NCBI GenBank assembly: GCA_016124755.1
Contig: WGNA01000005.1
Location: forward strand, 242,684 to 306,683
Source: Bacteroidota bacterium
GTDB lineage: Bacteria > Bacteroidota > Bacteroidia > NS11-12g > UBA9320
Direction: 5' to 3'
DNA: 64,000 bases
In this document: positions 43,766-52,701 of the stretch, piece by piece
Position numbering within the stretch: the first letter of the stretch is position 1
Layout of the letters: every line of letters starts with the position of its first letter
Program-made: the position numbers and the translations under genes
The notes under the pieces: model-generated
Told to the model about the DNA's origin: nothing
The model's database searches: none
The model's input: the letters and a program-made list of their open reading frames with translations, nothing else

Positions 43766-44518
43766 TTAGTCTAAAATTTCAACCCAATCCGATTCATCAT
43801 AATCCACTTTATCGAGCCGGAGTCCCTGAGCCGGAACCGATCTGCCGGCTTCACTTCGCTGCCCATTTTTAAGAACCGTTTCGAATTCATCTAATCTCAT
43901 TCGCTCCAAACCAATCTCCAACATAGTTCCCACCATCGCTCTTACCATATTTCTGAGAAACCGGTCTGCGGTTACCCGAAACTCCATCCCGTTTTCTGTT
44001 TGAACCCAATATGCTGAAGTTACTCTGCAAATTGTGGTTTTGTTCTGCGAATGATGTTTGCAAAATGCACCGAATTCACGGGTATTCAACACCAGATTGC
44101 AGCTTTCGTTCATTAAGTCAACATTATATTTTCGGCTGTCCCAAAGAACGAAACGTTGATCCAAAGCCGACTTACCATGTGCAATCCGATAAACATACGT
44201 TCTGGATCTTGCATCAAATCTTGCATTAAAATCTGCCCCGACTTCATAAAGGTTTGAAATCGAAATGTCGGCAGGCAACATTTTATTCAGTTTGAATTTC
44301 AGATTTACACCGACTGAACCTGTATCAAAATGAGCAATAAAATTTTTAGCGTGAACACCGGTATCCGTTCTTCCGCACCCGGTGATTGAGATTTCTTCCT
44401 GAAGAATTTTCGAAAGATTTTTTTGAATCAGATCCTGAACTGTTCTTTGACCCGGTTGAACCTGCCAGCCAAAATATTCTGTGCCGTCGTAATCTAAACG
44501 GATTGCAAAACGCGCCAC
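43766..44518 (-). CDS. truA: tRNA pseudouridine(38-40) synthase TruA
   Basis: 250 residues. Catalytic motif GCGRTDTGVHA with D52; LDYDGTEYFGWQVQPGQRTVQ at the N-terminus and DRFLRNMVRAMVGTMLEIG near the C-terminus are family hallmarks. Modifies uridines in the tRNA anticodon stem. Six bp after the thiolase gene and five before the ABC exporter. Confidence 0.96.
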   Translation of the reverse strand: MARFAIRLDYDGTEYFGWQVQPGQRTVQDLIQKNLSKILQEEISITGCGRTDTGVHAKNFIAHFDTGSVGVNLKFKLNKMLPADISISNLYEVGADFNARFDARSRTYVYRIAHGKSALDQRFVLWDSRKYNVDLMNESCNLVLNTREFGAFCKHHSQNKTTICRVTSAYWVQTENGMEFRVTADRFLRNMVRAMVGTMLEIGLERMRLDEFETVLKNGQRSEAGRSVPAQGLRLDKVDYDESDWVEILD

Positions 44519-44524
44519 TTCAGA

Positions 44525-45727
44525 TCAGCACAATTCAAATATCACTGCTTTCCCCTGCCCCACGCCAATACACATCGTTGCCAAACCATACCGAACATTT
44601 CTCTTCTTCATTTCGTGCAGCAAGGTTGTAGCGATGCGGGTTCCACTGGCACCGAGCGGATGACCGATGGCAATCGAACCACCGTTCACATTTACGATTG
44701 ACGGATCCAGTTCCATCATTCTCATACAAGCCAACGCCTGTGCAGCAAAGGCTTCATTTAATTCGACCAAACCCAGATCACTCATTTTTAAGCCGGCTCT
44801 TTTTAGGGCTTTCTCAGATGCACTCACGGGCCCGATTCCCATTATGTCTGGGTGAACGCCACTCGCTGCGGAGGAAACAACTCTCGCCATTGGTTTCAGG
44901 TTCATTGATTTTACAGCGGATTCTCCGGCCATAATCGTAACCGCTGCACCATCATTAATTCCGGAACTGTTGCCCGCTGTAACGGTTCCTCCTTTTCTGA
45001 AAGCGGGTTTTAATTCGGCTAATTTTTCAACCGAACTCAATCGCGGATGTTCGTCTTTGTCGAATATTAGAGGTACTCCCTTTCTCTGTGGAATTGTCAC
45101 CGGAGCCAGTTCTTCATTAAACCTGCCTGCTTCGTGAGCAGCCTGATATTTTTGTTGTGTTTCGTGTGAAAATACATCCTGATCTTCCCGACTTACGTTA
45201 AATCGCTCTGCAACATTTTCAGCGGTTTCTCCCATTGCAAAAGGGTAATAAGCTTCCGCAAGTTTTGGATTGGTAAATCTCCAGCCAATGGAAGTATCAT
45301 AAATTTCGGTGCTTCGCTGCCATGCAGATTCGGCCTTAGCCATCACAAACGGCGCGCGCGTCATGCTTTCAACTCCGCCTGCTAAAAAAACTTCGCCGTC
45401 TCCAAGCATCAGTGACTTTGCTGCATCTGAAATGGATTGAAGTCCGCTGGCACATAATCGATTTACGGTTACGCCGGGAACGGTTACCGGCAAACCAGCC
45501 ATTAGCAAGGCCATTCTTGCGACATTCCGGTTATCTTCCCCTGCCTGATTCGCCGCGCCGAATATCACATCTTCGATTCGCTCGGGATCAAGATTCGAAT
45601 TCCTTTTCAGAATTTCCTGAATCACGTGAGCGGCCAAATCATCTGGACGAACGGTTGACAGACTTCCTCCGAATTTGCCGACAGGAGTTCGCACGGCATC
45701 AATTATATAAGCTTGTTCGCGGGACAT
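44525..45727 (-). CDS. Acetyl-CoA C-acyltransferase (3-oxoadipyl-CoA thiolase-like)
   Basis: 400 residues. Nucleophile C92 in VNRLCASGLQS, GHPLGASGTR with the catalytic histidine and CIGVGQGKAVIFE with the second cysteine. The segment SAWQRSTEIYDTSIGWRFTNP is typical of the PcaF/PaaJ subgroup, so beta-ketoadipyl or related acyl-CoA cleavage is more likely than a generic acetoacetyl-CoA thiolase; a FadA-like role is also possible. No other aromatic-degradation gene is adjacent. ATG at 45725-45727, promoter TACCTTTG 25 bases upstream. Confidence 0.92.
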   Translation of the reverse strand: MSREQAYIIDAVRTPVGKFGGSLSTVRPDDLAAHVIQEILKRNSNLDPERIEDVIFGAANQAGEDNRNVARMALLMAGLPVTVPGVTVNRLCASGLQSISDAAKSLMLGDGEVFLAGGVESMTRAPFVMAKAESAWQRSTEIYDTSIGWRFTNPKLAEAYYPFAMGETAENVAERFNVSREDQDVFSHETQQKYQAAHEAGRFNEELAPVTIPQRKGVPLIFDKDEHPRLSSVEKLAELKPAFRKGGTVTAGNSSGINDGAAVTIMAGESAVKSMNLKPMARVVSSAASGVHPDIMGIGPVSASEKALKRAGLKMSDLGLVELNEAFAAQALACMRMMELDPSIVNVNGGSIAIGHPLGASGTRIATTLLHEMKKRNVRYGLATMCIGVGQGKAVIFELC

Positions 45728-45752
45728 ATTTTCTGGTTTGGTAAAAGCGTGG

Positions 45753-45760
45753 CAAAGGTA
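45753..45760 (-). promoter_or_regulatory. Putative -7 promoter element of thiolase-truA-ABC
   Basis: Minus-strand TACCTTTG followed by CCACG; full match to TAnnTTTG, 25 bases from the ATG. One half of a divergent pair with the element at 45804. Confidence 0.55.
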
Positions 45761-45803
45761 TTCAAATTCAAAATCCGGAAAGGATTCACACAGCAGGATG
45801 ATT

Positions 45804-45811
45804 TAATTTTG
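45804..45811 (+). promoter_or_regulatory. Putative -7 promoter element of the DUF4293 gene
   Basis: TAATTTTG followed by CCTC and then the ATG at 45816. A start four or five bases after the G would make the transcript leaderless. Confidence 0.6.
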
Positions 45812-45815
45812 CCTC

Positions 45816-46274
45816 ATGATCCAGCGCATCCAATCTGCTTACCTCTTAGTGGTGTTAATCGGAAGTTTGTTCCTCGTATTTACCGATACCGTTTATTTTG
45901 AAAGTGGCGACGAACCTGCTTCCCATGTAACCGTTGATTTTAATTCAACCGACAACAGTCAGGAACACTTTGAAAATACCCGGTTAATGTATTGGTTGTA
46001 CGCAATTGCCGCCGTCGCATTGATTTCCATTTTCATGTTCCGAAATCGCGGATTTCAGACGAAACTGGTGATGGCAATTATTGCGTTGTGGGTTGTGGTT
46101 TACGTATTTATGTATTCGTATTCCTTGGGGAAAGGATATTTTGATCACGAACAATCCGAGCATTTTACATTCAATGCTCTGATACCTCTGGCACTGTTAA
46201 TTCTCTCCGTTTTGGCGCTCAGAAATATCCGGAAGGATGAAGCTTTGGTTCGTTCAGTGGATCGGTTTCGTTGA
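45816..46274 (+). CDS. DUF4293 membrane protein
   Basis: 152 residues with four membrane helices (about 5-25, 52-72, 78-98, 118-140). The N-terminus MIQRIQSAYLL is the hallmark of this Bacteroidota-specific family. Function unknown. The stop codon overlaps the start of the following ABC ATPase (TGATG), so the two are translationally coupled, which may or may not mean a shared role. Confidence 0.88.
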   Translation: MIQRIQSAYLLVVLIGSLFLVFTDTVYFESGDEPASHVTVDFNSTDNSQEHFENTRLMYWLYAIAAVALISIFMFRNRGFQTKLVMAIIALWVVVYVFMYSYSLGKGYFDHEQSEHFTFNALIPLALLILSVLALRNIRKDEALVRSVDRFR

Positions 46275-47932
46275 TGCGATCCTTATTAAAAGTTGAAAAT
46301 CTTTCGGTTTCCTTTCAACAGGGAAATAAATTAAATACCGTTGTTCAAAATTTTTCAATCGACCTGAAACCGGGTGAGATTTGCGGCATCGTTGGTGAAT
46401 CCGGTTCTGGTAAAAGTGTGAGTTGTATGAGTCTCACACATCTTATTAAAAACGCAATCACTAAAGCAGATAAAATTCTGTTTTCACCTGATTCGGATTC
46501 CGAATACAATCTTTTAAACACGGAGGAAGAAAGGCTCAGAGCTATCCGGGGAAATCAGATCAGTTATGTTTTTCAGGAACCCATGACTGCGCTCCATCCA
46601 CTCTTTACATGCGGTGAACAGTTGATGGAAGGAATTCTGATTCATCAAAAAATTTCTAAAGTTGAAGCCCGTAAAAAGGTGATTGAACTCTTTGGAGAAA
46701 TGTCTTTACCCGATCCGGAAATAGCATTCGGATCCTATCCTCACGAACTTTCCGGCGGACAAAGACAACGGGTGATGATTGCCATGGCGTTGTCCAATAA
46801 TCCAAACCTTATAATTGCCGATGAACCCACAACGGCGTTAGACAGTATTCTTCAAAATGAGCTTACACGGAAAATGGTTGGTAGTTGCAAAAGCCGCAAC
46901 GCAGGACTTATTCTGATTTCGCACGACATCAACCTCATTCGCGAATTCACTTCCAACATTATGGTAATGTATAAAGGTCGGATTATGGAAAGCGGGGAGT
47001 CTGTTGATGTGGTTACCAAACCCAAAAGTCCGTACACGAAAAGTCTGTTGTTGTGTCAGCCAACTTTTAGTCGTAAAAATCACAAACTGCCAACCTTACC
47101 TGACCTCACGGAAAACAGAGATGGTGAATTGGTCGAAAAGCTATATACCGATTCAGAATTTGAAACCGTTCAGATCGACTACTCCTCTTCCATTTTAGCA
47201 GTAAGAAACCTCACGAAAACTTTTATACGAGGAAATACTGCGAGAAAGGTAGTTGATGATGTGAGTTTTGAGATGTTTAAAGGGGAAACTCTTGGATTGG
47301 TTGGAGAATCGGGTTGCGGAAAAAGCACGGTTTCCAAAATCATTATGAAGATGTTGAAACAGGACTCCGGCGAAATCATCTATCCAAAAAACGAATCCAA
47401 TTCTACCGCAGGTTTTGCCCGACAGGTGCAAATGATTTTTCAGGATCCATACTCTTCATTGAATCCGGTTTTAAAAGCAGGCGAAATGCTGGAGGAAGTT
47501 TTAGCCGTTCACAATTTAATTAACACCAAATCCGGTCGCAGAGAAAAAGTGAATAGTCTTCTACATGAAGTTGGCTTGAGTGATTTGGATGCTACTAAAT
47601 ATCCGCATCAGTTTTCGGGCGGACAAAGACAAAGGTTGAGTATCGCAAGAGCTTTGGCAGTTGACCCGGAAATAATTATTTGTGATGAATCGGTTTCGGC
47701 TTTGGATATTTCCGTTCAGGCGCAAATCCTGAATTTATTCAACACTTTAAAAATTAAACGCGGCCTCACCTACCTGTTTATTTCACACGATATGAATGTT
47801 GTCACCTATTTGTGCGATCGGATAATGGTAATGCGAAACGGAAAAATAATTGAGCAGAACAAGACGGGGCATTTAGTTCATTCTCCGGAATCAAGTTATA
47901 CAAAAACCCTGATGGCTGCCATGAACGATTAA
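46274..47932 (+). CDS. Double ABC ATPase of a dipeptide/oligopeptide-type transporter
   Basis: 552 residues from ATG at 46274, with two complete ABC domains. Domain 1: Walker A GESGSGKS, FQEPMTALHPLFTCGEQ, LSGGQRQRVMIAMALS, IIADEPTTALD. Domain 2: GESGCGKS, MIFQDPYSSLNPVLKAGE, FSGGQRQRLSIARALA, IICDESVSALDISVQ. This is the fused DppD-DppF (YejF-like) arrangement of peptide or nickel importers; permeases and binding protein are not in the window. Overlaps DUF4293 by one base. Confidence 0.93.
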   Translation: MRSLLKVENLSVSFQQGNKLNTVVQNFSIDLKPGEICGIVGESGSGKSVSCMSLTHLIKNAITKADKILFSPDSDSEYNLLNTEEERLRAIRGNQISYVFQEPMTALHPLFTCGEQLMEGILIHQKISKVEARKKVIELFGEMSLPDPEIAFGSYPHELSGGQRQRVMIAMALSNNPNLIIADEPTTALDSILQNELTRKMVGSCKSRNAGLILISHDINLIREFTSNIMVMYKGRIMESGESVDVVTKPKSPYTKSLLLCQPTFSRKNHKLPTLPDLTENRDGELVEKLYTDSEFETVQIDYSSSILAVRNLTKTFIRGNTARKVVDDVSFEMFKGETLGLVGESGCGKSTVSKIIMKMLKQDSGEIIYPKNESNSTAGFARQVQMIFQDPYSSLNPVLKAGEMLEEVLAVHNLINTKSGRREKVNSLLHEVGLSDLDATKYPHQFSGGQRQRLSIARALAVDPEIIICDESVSALDISVQAQILNLFNTLKIKRGLTYLFISHDMNVVTYLCDRIMVMRNGKIIEQNKTGHLVHSPESSYTKTLMAAMND

Positions 47933-48082
47933 AAGCAGTCATTTCATTTTTTGGCAAGCCTATCAATTCTAAAAGTGATATCCTCCCATCCTTTTCACGT
48001 GTCTTCAATAAAAAAAACAAACACGCCTTTCACTATCACACCAAAGTTGTATTTTAGCCAACCTTTTTATCTATAAAAACAA

Positions 48083-48204
48083 CCAGAAGATACCGGACGT
48101 AGATCGTAAACCAACGTCCGGTCTTCTGGAAGCAATCAACTGAAAACGCTTTGCCAAAAGGCAGGATAGTAGTTTACGGGGTCCGATTTCTTTAAATCGA
48201 AATC
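48083..48204 (+). ncRNA. Candidate structured RNA with a loop pseudoknot
   Basis: Stem 1a pairs CCAGAAGA (48083-48090) with TCTTCTGG (48122-48129); after a TA bulge, stem 1b pairs CCGGACGT (48093-48100) with ACGTCCGG (48114-48121): 16 bp in total, all Watson-Crick. The 13-base loop holds CGTAAAC (48105-48111), exactly complementary to GTTTACG at 48172-48178. Between them is a small hairpin TGCC-AAAA-GGCA (48152-48163), and after the pseudoknot a hairpin GATTTC/GAAATC (48185-48204). This architecture is far beyond chance for unselected sequence, but I cannot match it to a known riboswitch, ribozyme or 6S/tmRNA. Strand is assigned from the weak promoter upstream; free-standing RNA or rnr leader are both possible. 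Confidence 0.6.
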
Positions 48205-48437
48205 ATAAACTCTCATCCTTTTTATTATTCCCTATTTACCTTCAAACCGGGAAATATGGATTCTAAAGGATTAGCCGGATTATTCCTTAACGGGTTACTA
48301 TTATATTCCGGTCAATTTACAGAAGGCCATTTATCCTGCTCAACTATCAATGGTTCAAAGTTGATTTAATGTTCAACGGGTGAAAATGACAACACGAACT
48401 TTATGAACTGATATTCGTCAATCCATCTCTTCATTCA

Positions 48438-48445
48438 TACCTTTG
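48438..48445 (+). promoter_or_regulatory. Putative -7 promoter element of rnr
   Basis: TACCTTTG, full match to TAnnTTTG, 13 bases before the rnr ATG; leader would be under 10 nt. If used, the RNA at 48083-48204 is not part of this transcript. Confidence 0.55.
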
Positions 48446-48458
48446 AACGAACTCTCAG

Positions 48459-50609
48459 ATGCCGCACAAAAAGTCAAGAAGTCCGAAAAAGAATAAAGTC
48501 GGGAAAAAGCAGCAGCTTCCATATCAATATCGTGAGGTGCTCGAATTTTTCAGAGGACACCCGCGAAAGACTTTCAACTACAAACAAATCTGCCATCAGC
48601 TGGATATCCGATCAACTGAAGTTAAAACTGAAGTGATCCGAATCCTCAATATGATGGAGAAGGAAGAAATTATCGAGGCAGTTGCTCCGGGTAAATTCAG
48701 GTACCTGCCGGATTTCAGCATCATGACCGGCAGAGTGGAAATTACATCGCGCGGTGCAGCTTTCGTAATCGTTGATGAACTGGAGGAAGATGTTCATGTA
48801 AGTCCGTCATTGACCGGACAGGCATTTAACGGCGACATTGTTTCAGTTGAATTGCTTCATCAGAAAAAAGGCCGACGTCCGGAGGGAAGAATTATTGAGG
48901 TTTTGGAGCGGGCTAAAACGCAGTTCGTCGGCACCATTCAGATGATGCGAAAATTTGCCTTTCTGGTACCGGATAACAGTCGCATTCACGTTGATTTCTT
49001 TATTGACAGAAAATCTCTAAAAGGTTGTAAAGACGGCGATAAAGCTCTGGTTGAATTTATCGACTGGCCTCCCGGATCTCCGAACCCGAATGCTTTTGTT
49101 GTTGAAGTGCTCGGGCAGGCAGGTGAGCACAATACGGAAATGCACGCCATCATTGCGGAGTTTGGTTTTAAAACTTCTTTTGAGCGGGAAGTTGAAGAAG
49201 AAGCCGAAGCATTTTCCGGCGTTATCTCTCAAGATGAAACAAAGAAGCGTCGTGATTTCCGGGATATTTTCACCATCACGATTGACCCGGAAGATGCCAA
49301 AGATTTTGACGACGCAATTTCATATCAGATCCTTCCGAATAACCATTTGGAAATAGGAGTTCACATTGCCGATGTTTCCCATTATGTAACAGAGGGAAGT
49401 CTGCTCGATCATGAAGCGTACGAACGAGGAACCTCGGTTTATTTAGTTGACCGAACCGTTCCGATGTTACCCGAAAGACTTTCAAATGATCTCTGTTCAT
49501 TGCGACCACACGAAGACCGGTTGGCGTATTCGGTAATTTTTGAGATGGGATCAGGTGGTAAAATTTTCGATTACTGGATCGGTAAAACGGTTATTCATTC
49601 GAATCACAGATTCTCTTACGAAGAGGCACAGGAAGTTATTGAAGGTAACAGTGAATTACACGCGAAAGAAATCCGCGACCTGAACCGAATTGCGACCATA
49701 CTCAGGAAAAAGCGATTTGCAAACGGTTCGATTGCTTTCGAATCGGATGAGTTTCGTTTCAAGCTCGATGCGGAAGGTCGGCCTTTAGAAGTGATAAAAA
49801 AGATCCGCAAAGAAGCACATCTCATGATCGAAGATTTCATGTTGTTGGCAAATAAAACCGTGGCTAAACATGTGTCCGATCATTATAAAGATCAGGTAAT
49901 TCCATACCGCGTACACGATGCCCCGAACCCCGAAAAAATGGAAAACTTCATTTCGACCGCCAAAAAATTCGGGTACATTATTAATACGCAAAGTCACAAG
50001 ACCATTAGCGACACGATTAATAAAATGGTTGAGGAAACTGAAGGCAAAATAGAAGCGAACATTCTTCATCCATTAGCGATCCGAAGCATGGAAAAAGCTT
50101 TTTACACGACTAAAGAAACATCACACTTCGGCCTGGCTTTCGATTATTACACGCACTTCACCAGCCCCATCAGACGGTATCCCGATTTATTAGTTCACCG
50201 ATTATTATTCTTATATCAATCGGGAAGAAAATACGGTCGTAAAGATCAGATCGAGAAAGCCTGCGCCCATAGTTCTAAAATGGAAGTTCAGGCGAGTTTG
50301 GCTGAACGGGCATCGGTAAAATACAAGCAAATCGAATTTCTCAGTGAACACGTTGGCGAAGAATTCAACGGTATTATTTCCGGTGTTACCGAATGGGGAA
50401 TATACGTAGAACTTGACGACAACCACTGTGAAGGCATGATTCGTATTGCCGACCTCAAGGATGATTTTTACGAATTCTACGAAAAGGAAATGGCGGTTGT
50501 TGGAAGGAAAAACAAAAGAAGATTCACCTTTGGAGACCCCGTTACAATTCAAGTTAAAAAAGCAAATCTGAATAAGAGAATTATTGATTTTTCAATGGTT
50601 TATGAGTGA
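48459..50609 (+). CDS. rnr: Ribonuclease R
   Basis: 716 residues. Lys-rich N-terminus (residues 1-18), winged-helix-like region, two cold-shock/OB domains (about 80-230), RNB catalytic domain with FTITIDPEDAKDFDDAI holding the metal-binding aspartates, HIADVSHYVTEGSLLD and HFTSPIRRYPDLLVHRLL, and a C-terminal S1 domain (FNGIISGVTEWGIYVELDD). A 3'-5' exoribonuclease that degrades structured RNA. Stop overlaps the start of the next gene. Confidence 0.96.
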   Translation: MPHKKSRSPKKNKVGKKQQLPYQYREVLEFFRGHPRKTFNYKQICHQLDIRSTEVKTEVIRILNMMEKEEIIEAVAPGKFRYLPDFSIMTGRVEITSRGAAFVIVDELEEDVHVSPSLTGQAFNGDIVSVELLHQKKGRRPEGRIIEVLERAKTQFVGTIQMMRKFAFLVPDNSRIHVDFFIDRKSLKGCKDGDKALVEFIDWPPGSPNPNAFVVEVLGQAGEHNTEMHAIIAEFGFKTSFEREVEEEAEAFSGVISQDETKKRRDFRDIFTITIDPEDAKDFDDAISYQILPNNHLEIGVHIADVSHYVTEGSLLDHEAYERGTSVYLVDRTVPMLPERLSNDLCSLRPHEDRLAYSVIFEMGSGGKIFDYWIGKTVIHSNHRFSYEEAQEVIEGNSELHAKEIRDLNRIATILRKKRFANGSIAFESDEFRFKLDAEGRPLEVIKKIRKEAHLMIEDFMLLANKTVAKHVSDHYKDQVIPYRVHDAPNPEKMENFISTAKKFGYIINTQSHKTISDTINKMVEETEGKIEANILHPLAIRSMEKAFYTTKETSHFGLAFDYYTHFTSPIRRYPDLLVHRLLFLYQSGRKYGRKDQIEKACAHSSKMEVQASLAERASVKYKQIEFLSEHVGEEFNGIISGVTEWGIYVELDDNHCEGMIRIADLKDDFYEFYEKEMAVVGRKNKRRFTFGDPVTIQVKKANLNKRIIDFSMVYE

Positions 50610-51579
50610 GAATAAAACTGGAGAATTCCTAAAAAAATATCTCGATTATCAAAATCAAAACCTGCCTGTGGGAAATCCCGACTCCCTATATGAGCCGGCG
50701 CGATATATTTTAAATCTGGGTGGAAAAAAAATCAGACCTCTTTTGTGTATTCTCGGTTATGATTTATTCTCGGAAGATACGGAAACAGCTTTTCCGCTCG
50801 CGTTGGCATCGGAGGTATTTCATAATTTCACGTTAGTTCACGACGATATTATGGATAATGCCTCGCTGCGGAGAGGGGAAAAAACCGTTCATGTAAAATG
50901 GGATGTCAATCAGGCAATACTCACCGGAGACACGATGCTTGTTGATGCTGTGAATCGTTTGATAAAACTGAATACGACTCCGGATCTTCGGATTAATATT
51001 TTGTATGAGTTTACGACGATGGCGGATGAAGTTTGTCGTGGTCAGCAATTGGATGTGGAATTCGCTCAGAAGAAGGTTGTGAGTGAAGAAGAATATTTAG
51101 AAATGATTCGGTTAAAGACCTCAGTTCTTTTGGGTTTTTGTTTAAAATCCGGTGCACTTTTGGGCGGAGCTTCCGAAACCGATGCTCAGATTTTATACGA
51201 AGCGGGAATTCAACAAGGAATTGCTTTTCAGATCATGGATGATTTGCTGGATGTTTTTGGTGAATCAGAATTCGGAAAAGTTCGCGGTGGTGATATTCTG
51301 GAAAATAAAAAAACCCTCCTGATGCTTCATCTTCTCAATCATGCAGACCGCAACGATGTCCAGGAAATTTATAAATGGTTTGAACTCAGAGAACCGGAAC
51401 ATGAGAAAATTCGCTTTTTCACCGAGCTGTTCCGCAAATACGATTCGGATGCTTATGTGCGAAATGTGATGATGGAAAAATTTAACGAAGCCGATTTGTT
51501 GCTGAACGATCTTCGAAAATCCAGAGACTTTACAGCGTTAGACGGATTATTTACTTCTCTAAAATCACGTCAGATTTGA
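50602..51579 (+). CDS. Polyprenyl (geranylgeranyl/farnesyl-type) diphosphate synthase
   Basis: 325 residues from ATG at 50602, overlapping rnr by 8 bp. Trans-prenyltransferase motifs: GGKKIRPLLC, first aspartate-rich motif LVHDDIMDNASLRRG (DDxxD), second QIMDDLLDVFG (DDxxD). Condenses IPP with allylic diphosphates; chain length cannot be fixed from the sequence. Uses the IPP/DMAPP provided by the mevalonate-type genes at 16479-18820. Confidence 0.92.
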   Translation: MSENKTGEFLKKYLDYQNQNLPVGNPDSLYEPARYILNLGGKKIRPLLCILGYDLFSEDTETAFPLALASEVFHNFTLVHDDIMDNASLRRGEKTVHVKWDVNQAILTGDTMLVDAVNRLIKLNTTPDLRINILYEFTTMADEVCRGQQLDVEFAQKKVVSEEEYLEMIRLKTSVLLGFCLKSGALLGGASETDAQILYEAGIQQGIAFQIMDDLLDVFGESEFGKVRGGDILENKKTLLMLHLLNHADRNDVQEIYKWFELREPEHEKIRFFTELFRKYDSDAYVRNVMMEKFNEADLLLNDLRKSRDFTALDGLFTSLKSRQI

Positions 51580-52490
51580 CCCGAATCTATCTCTCCGATT
51601 CTTCCGATACCTATTTTAACCTGGCAACCGAAGAATACCTTCTACAGAATAAAGAGGAAGACTACATTTTTATTTACGAAAACCACGACTCCGTTGTAAT
51701 CGGCAAACATCAGAACGTATGGAAAGAATGCCGCATCAACCGTTGTACAGAAAAAAATGTTGCCATTGCCAGAAGGTTAAGCGGTGGCGGAACGGTTTTT
51801 CACGGATCGGGAAATGTTAATTTTAGTTTTATTAAAAATCTTGCGCCCGAAGAACCACTGATTGATTTTAAAAAACATCTTGAACCGGTTATACAATTTT
51901 TGAGAAGTCTGGAACTACCGGCCGAGTTCAGTGGCAGAAATGATATTTTAATTAATGGTTTAAAAGTTTCGGGAAATGCCGAGCATGTATTTCAGAAAAA
52001 GCGCAGACTCATTCATCACGGAACACTGCTGTTTAATGCAGATATACAAAAACTGAAATCCGTAACCGAAAAGAAAACCCAAGTGGATTTTAAAACCCAT
52101 GCGGTAGATTCGGTAAGAAGCAATGTTGCCAATATTCAGGATCTGATGGCGGATCCGATAACAAAGGAAAAATTTGTTTCGCGTCTGTTTGAATTTTTCC
52201 AGAACACCTTTAATGCTGAGAATTGGAATCCTGAACCGGAGGAAATTCAGCACATCCAAAAGTTGCAATCAGCAAAATATGAAACCAAAGAATGGATTAT
52301 TCATTACTCTCCCGGACACACTTTAACAACTCCCGACGGATGGAAAATCGAAGTAAAAAAAGGAATGATTATTAATGCCTCCTTTGGGTCAACACCAATT
52401 GAAGAACTTCTACAAAAAACTTTTGAACCAGAAAGTTTTAAAAATATTCAGCACCGTAATTTAAGGATAGAAACTGACGAATGGTTTTAA
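51576..52490 (+). CDS. lplA: Lipoate-protein ligase A
   Basis: 304 residues. LplA motif ARRLSGGGTVFHGSGNVNFS at about residues 67-86, with NLATEEYLLQ and VIGKHQNVWKECR before it and GRNDILINGLKVSGNAE after it; a C-terminal accessory domain is present. Attaches lipoate to E2 and GcvH domains of enzymes such as pyruvate dehydrogenase. The start is TTG at 51576 within the stop codon region of the preceding gene. Confidence 0.93.
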   Translation: MTRIYLSDSSDTYFNLATEEYLLQNKEEDYIFIYENHDSVVIGKHQNVWKECRINRCTEKNVAIARRLSGGGTVFHGSGNVNFSFIKNLAPEEPLIDFKKHLEPVIQFLRSLELPAEFSGRNDILINGLKVSGNAEHVFQKKRRLIHHGTLLFNADIQKLKSVTEKKTQVDFKTHAVDSVRSNVANIQDLMADPITKEKFVSRLFEFFQNTFNAENWNPEPEEIQHIQKLQSAKYETKEWIIHYSPGHTLTTPDGWKIEVKKGMIINASFGSTPIEELLQKTFEPESFKNIQHRNLRIETDEWF

Positions 52491-52701
52491 ATGGAAGTTA
52501 TTTTAAACCGAGAATATGCATTGGAATTTCGCAGTGAGTACTGACGACCTGCTGTGTCAGCATAAAATTGTGCAAAGCCTGATACCACGCGACATTTCGC
52601 GACTGAGCGATAGCATCGTTATCGTGAAGAAGAGAAAAGGCGTTCATACACGTGGTGAAAGGATTTGCATTCGTAATAGCAATTCCATTAAATATTCCGG
52701 G

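Larger units (their letters stand above)
47933..48458. other. 526-bp intergenic region between the ABC ATPase and rnr
   Basis: The only gene-free stretch over 300 bp. It holds a strong candidate structured RNA (48083-48204), a weak promoter-like pair in front of it (TTG at 48047-48049, then TATCTATA at 48068-48075), and the rnr -7 element at 48438-48445. A 37-codon frame (48256-48369, MDSKGLAGLFLNGLLLYSGQ...) is open but unsupported. No tRNA, tmRNA, SRP RNA or RNase P RNA signature is seen. Confidence 0.8.

Noticed and set aside
48083-48204. Pistol-type self-cleaving ribozyme
   Set aside because: The hairpin-loop pseudoknot architecture is similar in outline, but the stem is much longer and the conserved linker and cleavage-site sequences of pistol are not present.
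48256-48369. 37-codon frame in the intergenic region upstream of rnr, starting MDSKGLAGLFLNG
   Set aside because: No conserved pattern, no promoter octamer directly upstream and no overlap with the structured RNA; an open frame of this length is expected by chance.
52498-52647. 49-codon minus-strand frame downstream of the barrel-like protein, starting MNAFSLLHDNDAIAQ
   Set aside because: It is in frame with the barrel gene beyond its stop, but the barrel protein ends with a proper terminal Phe, so readthrough is not needed. No family recognised; kept only as a weak possibility.
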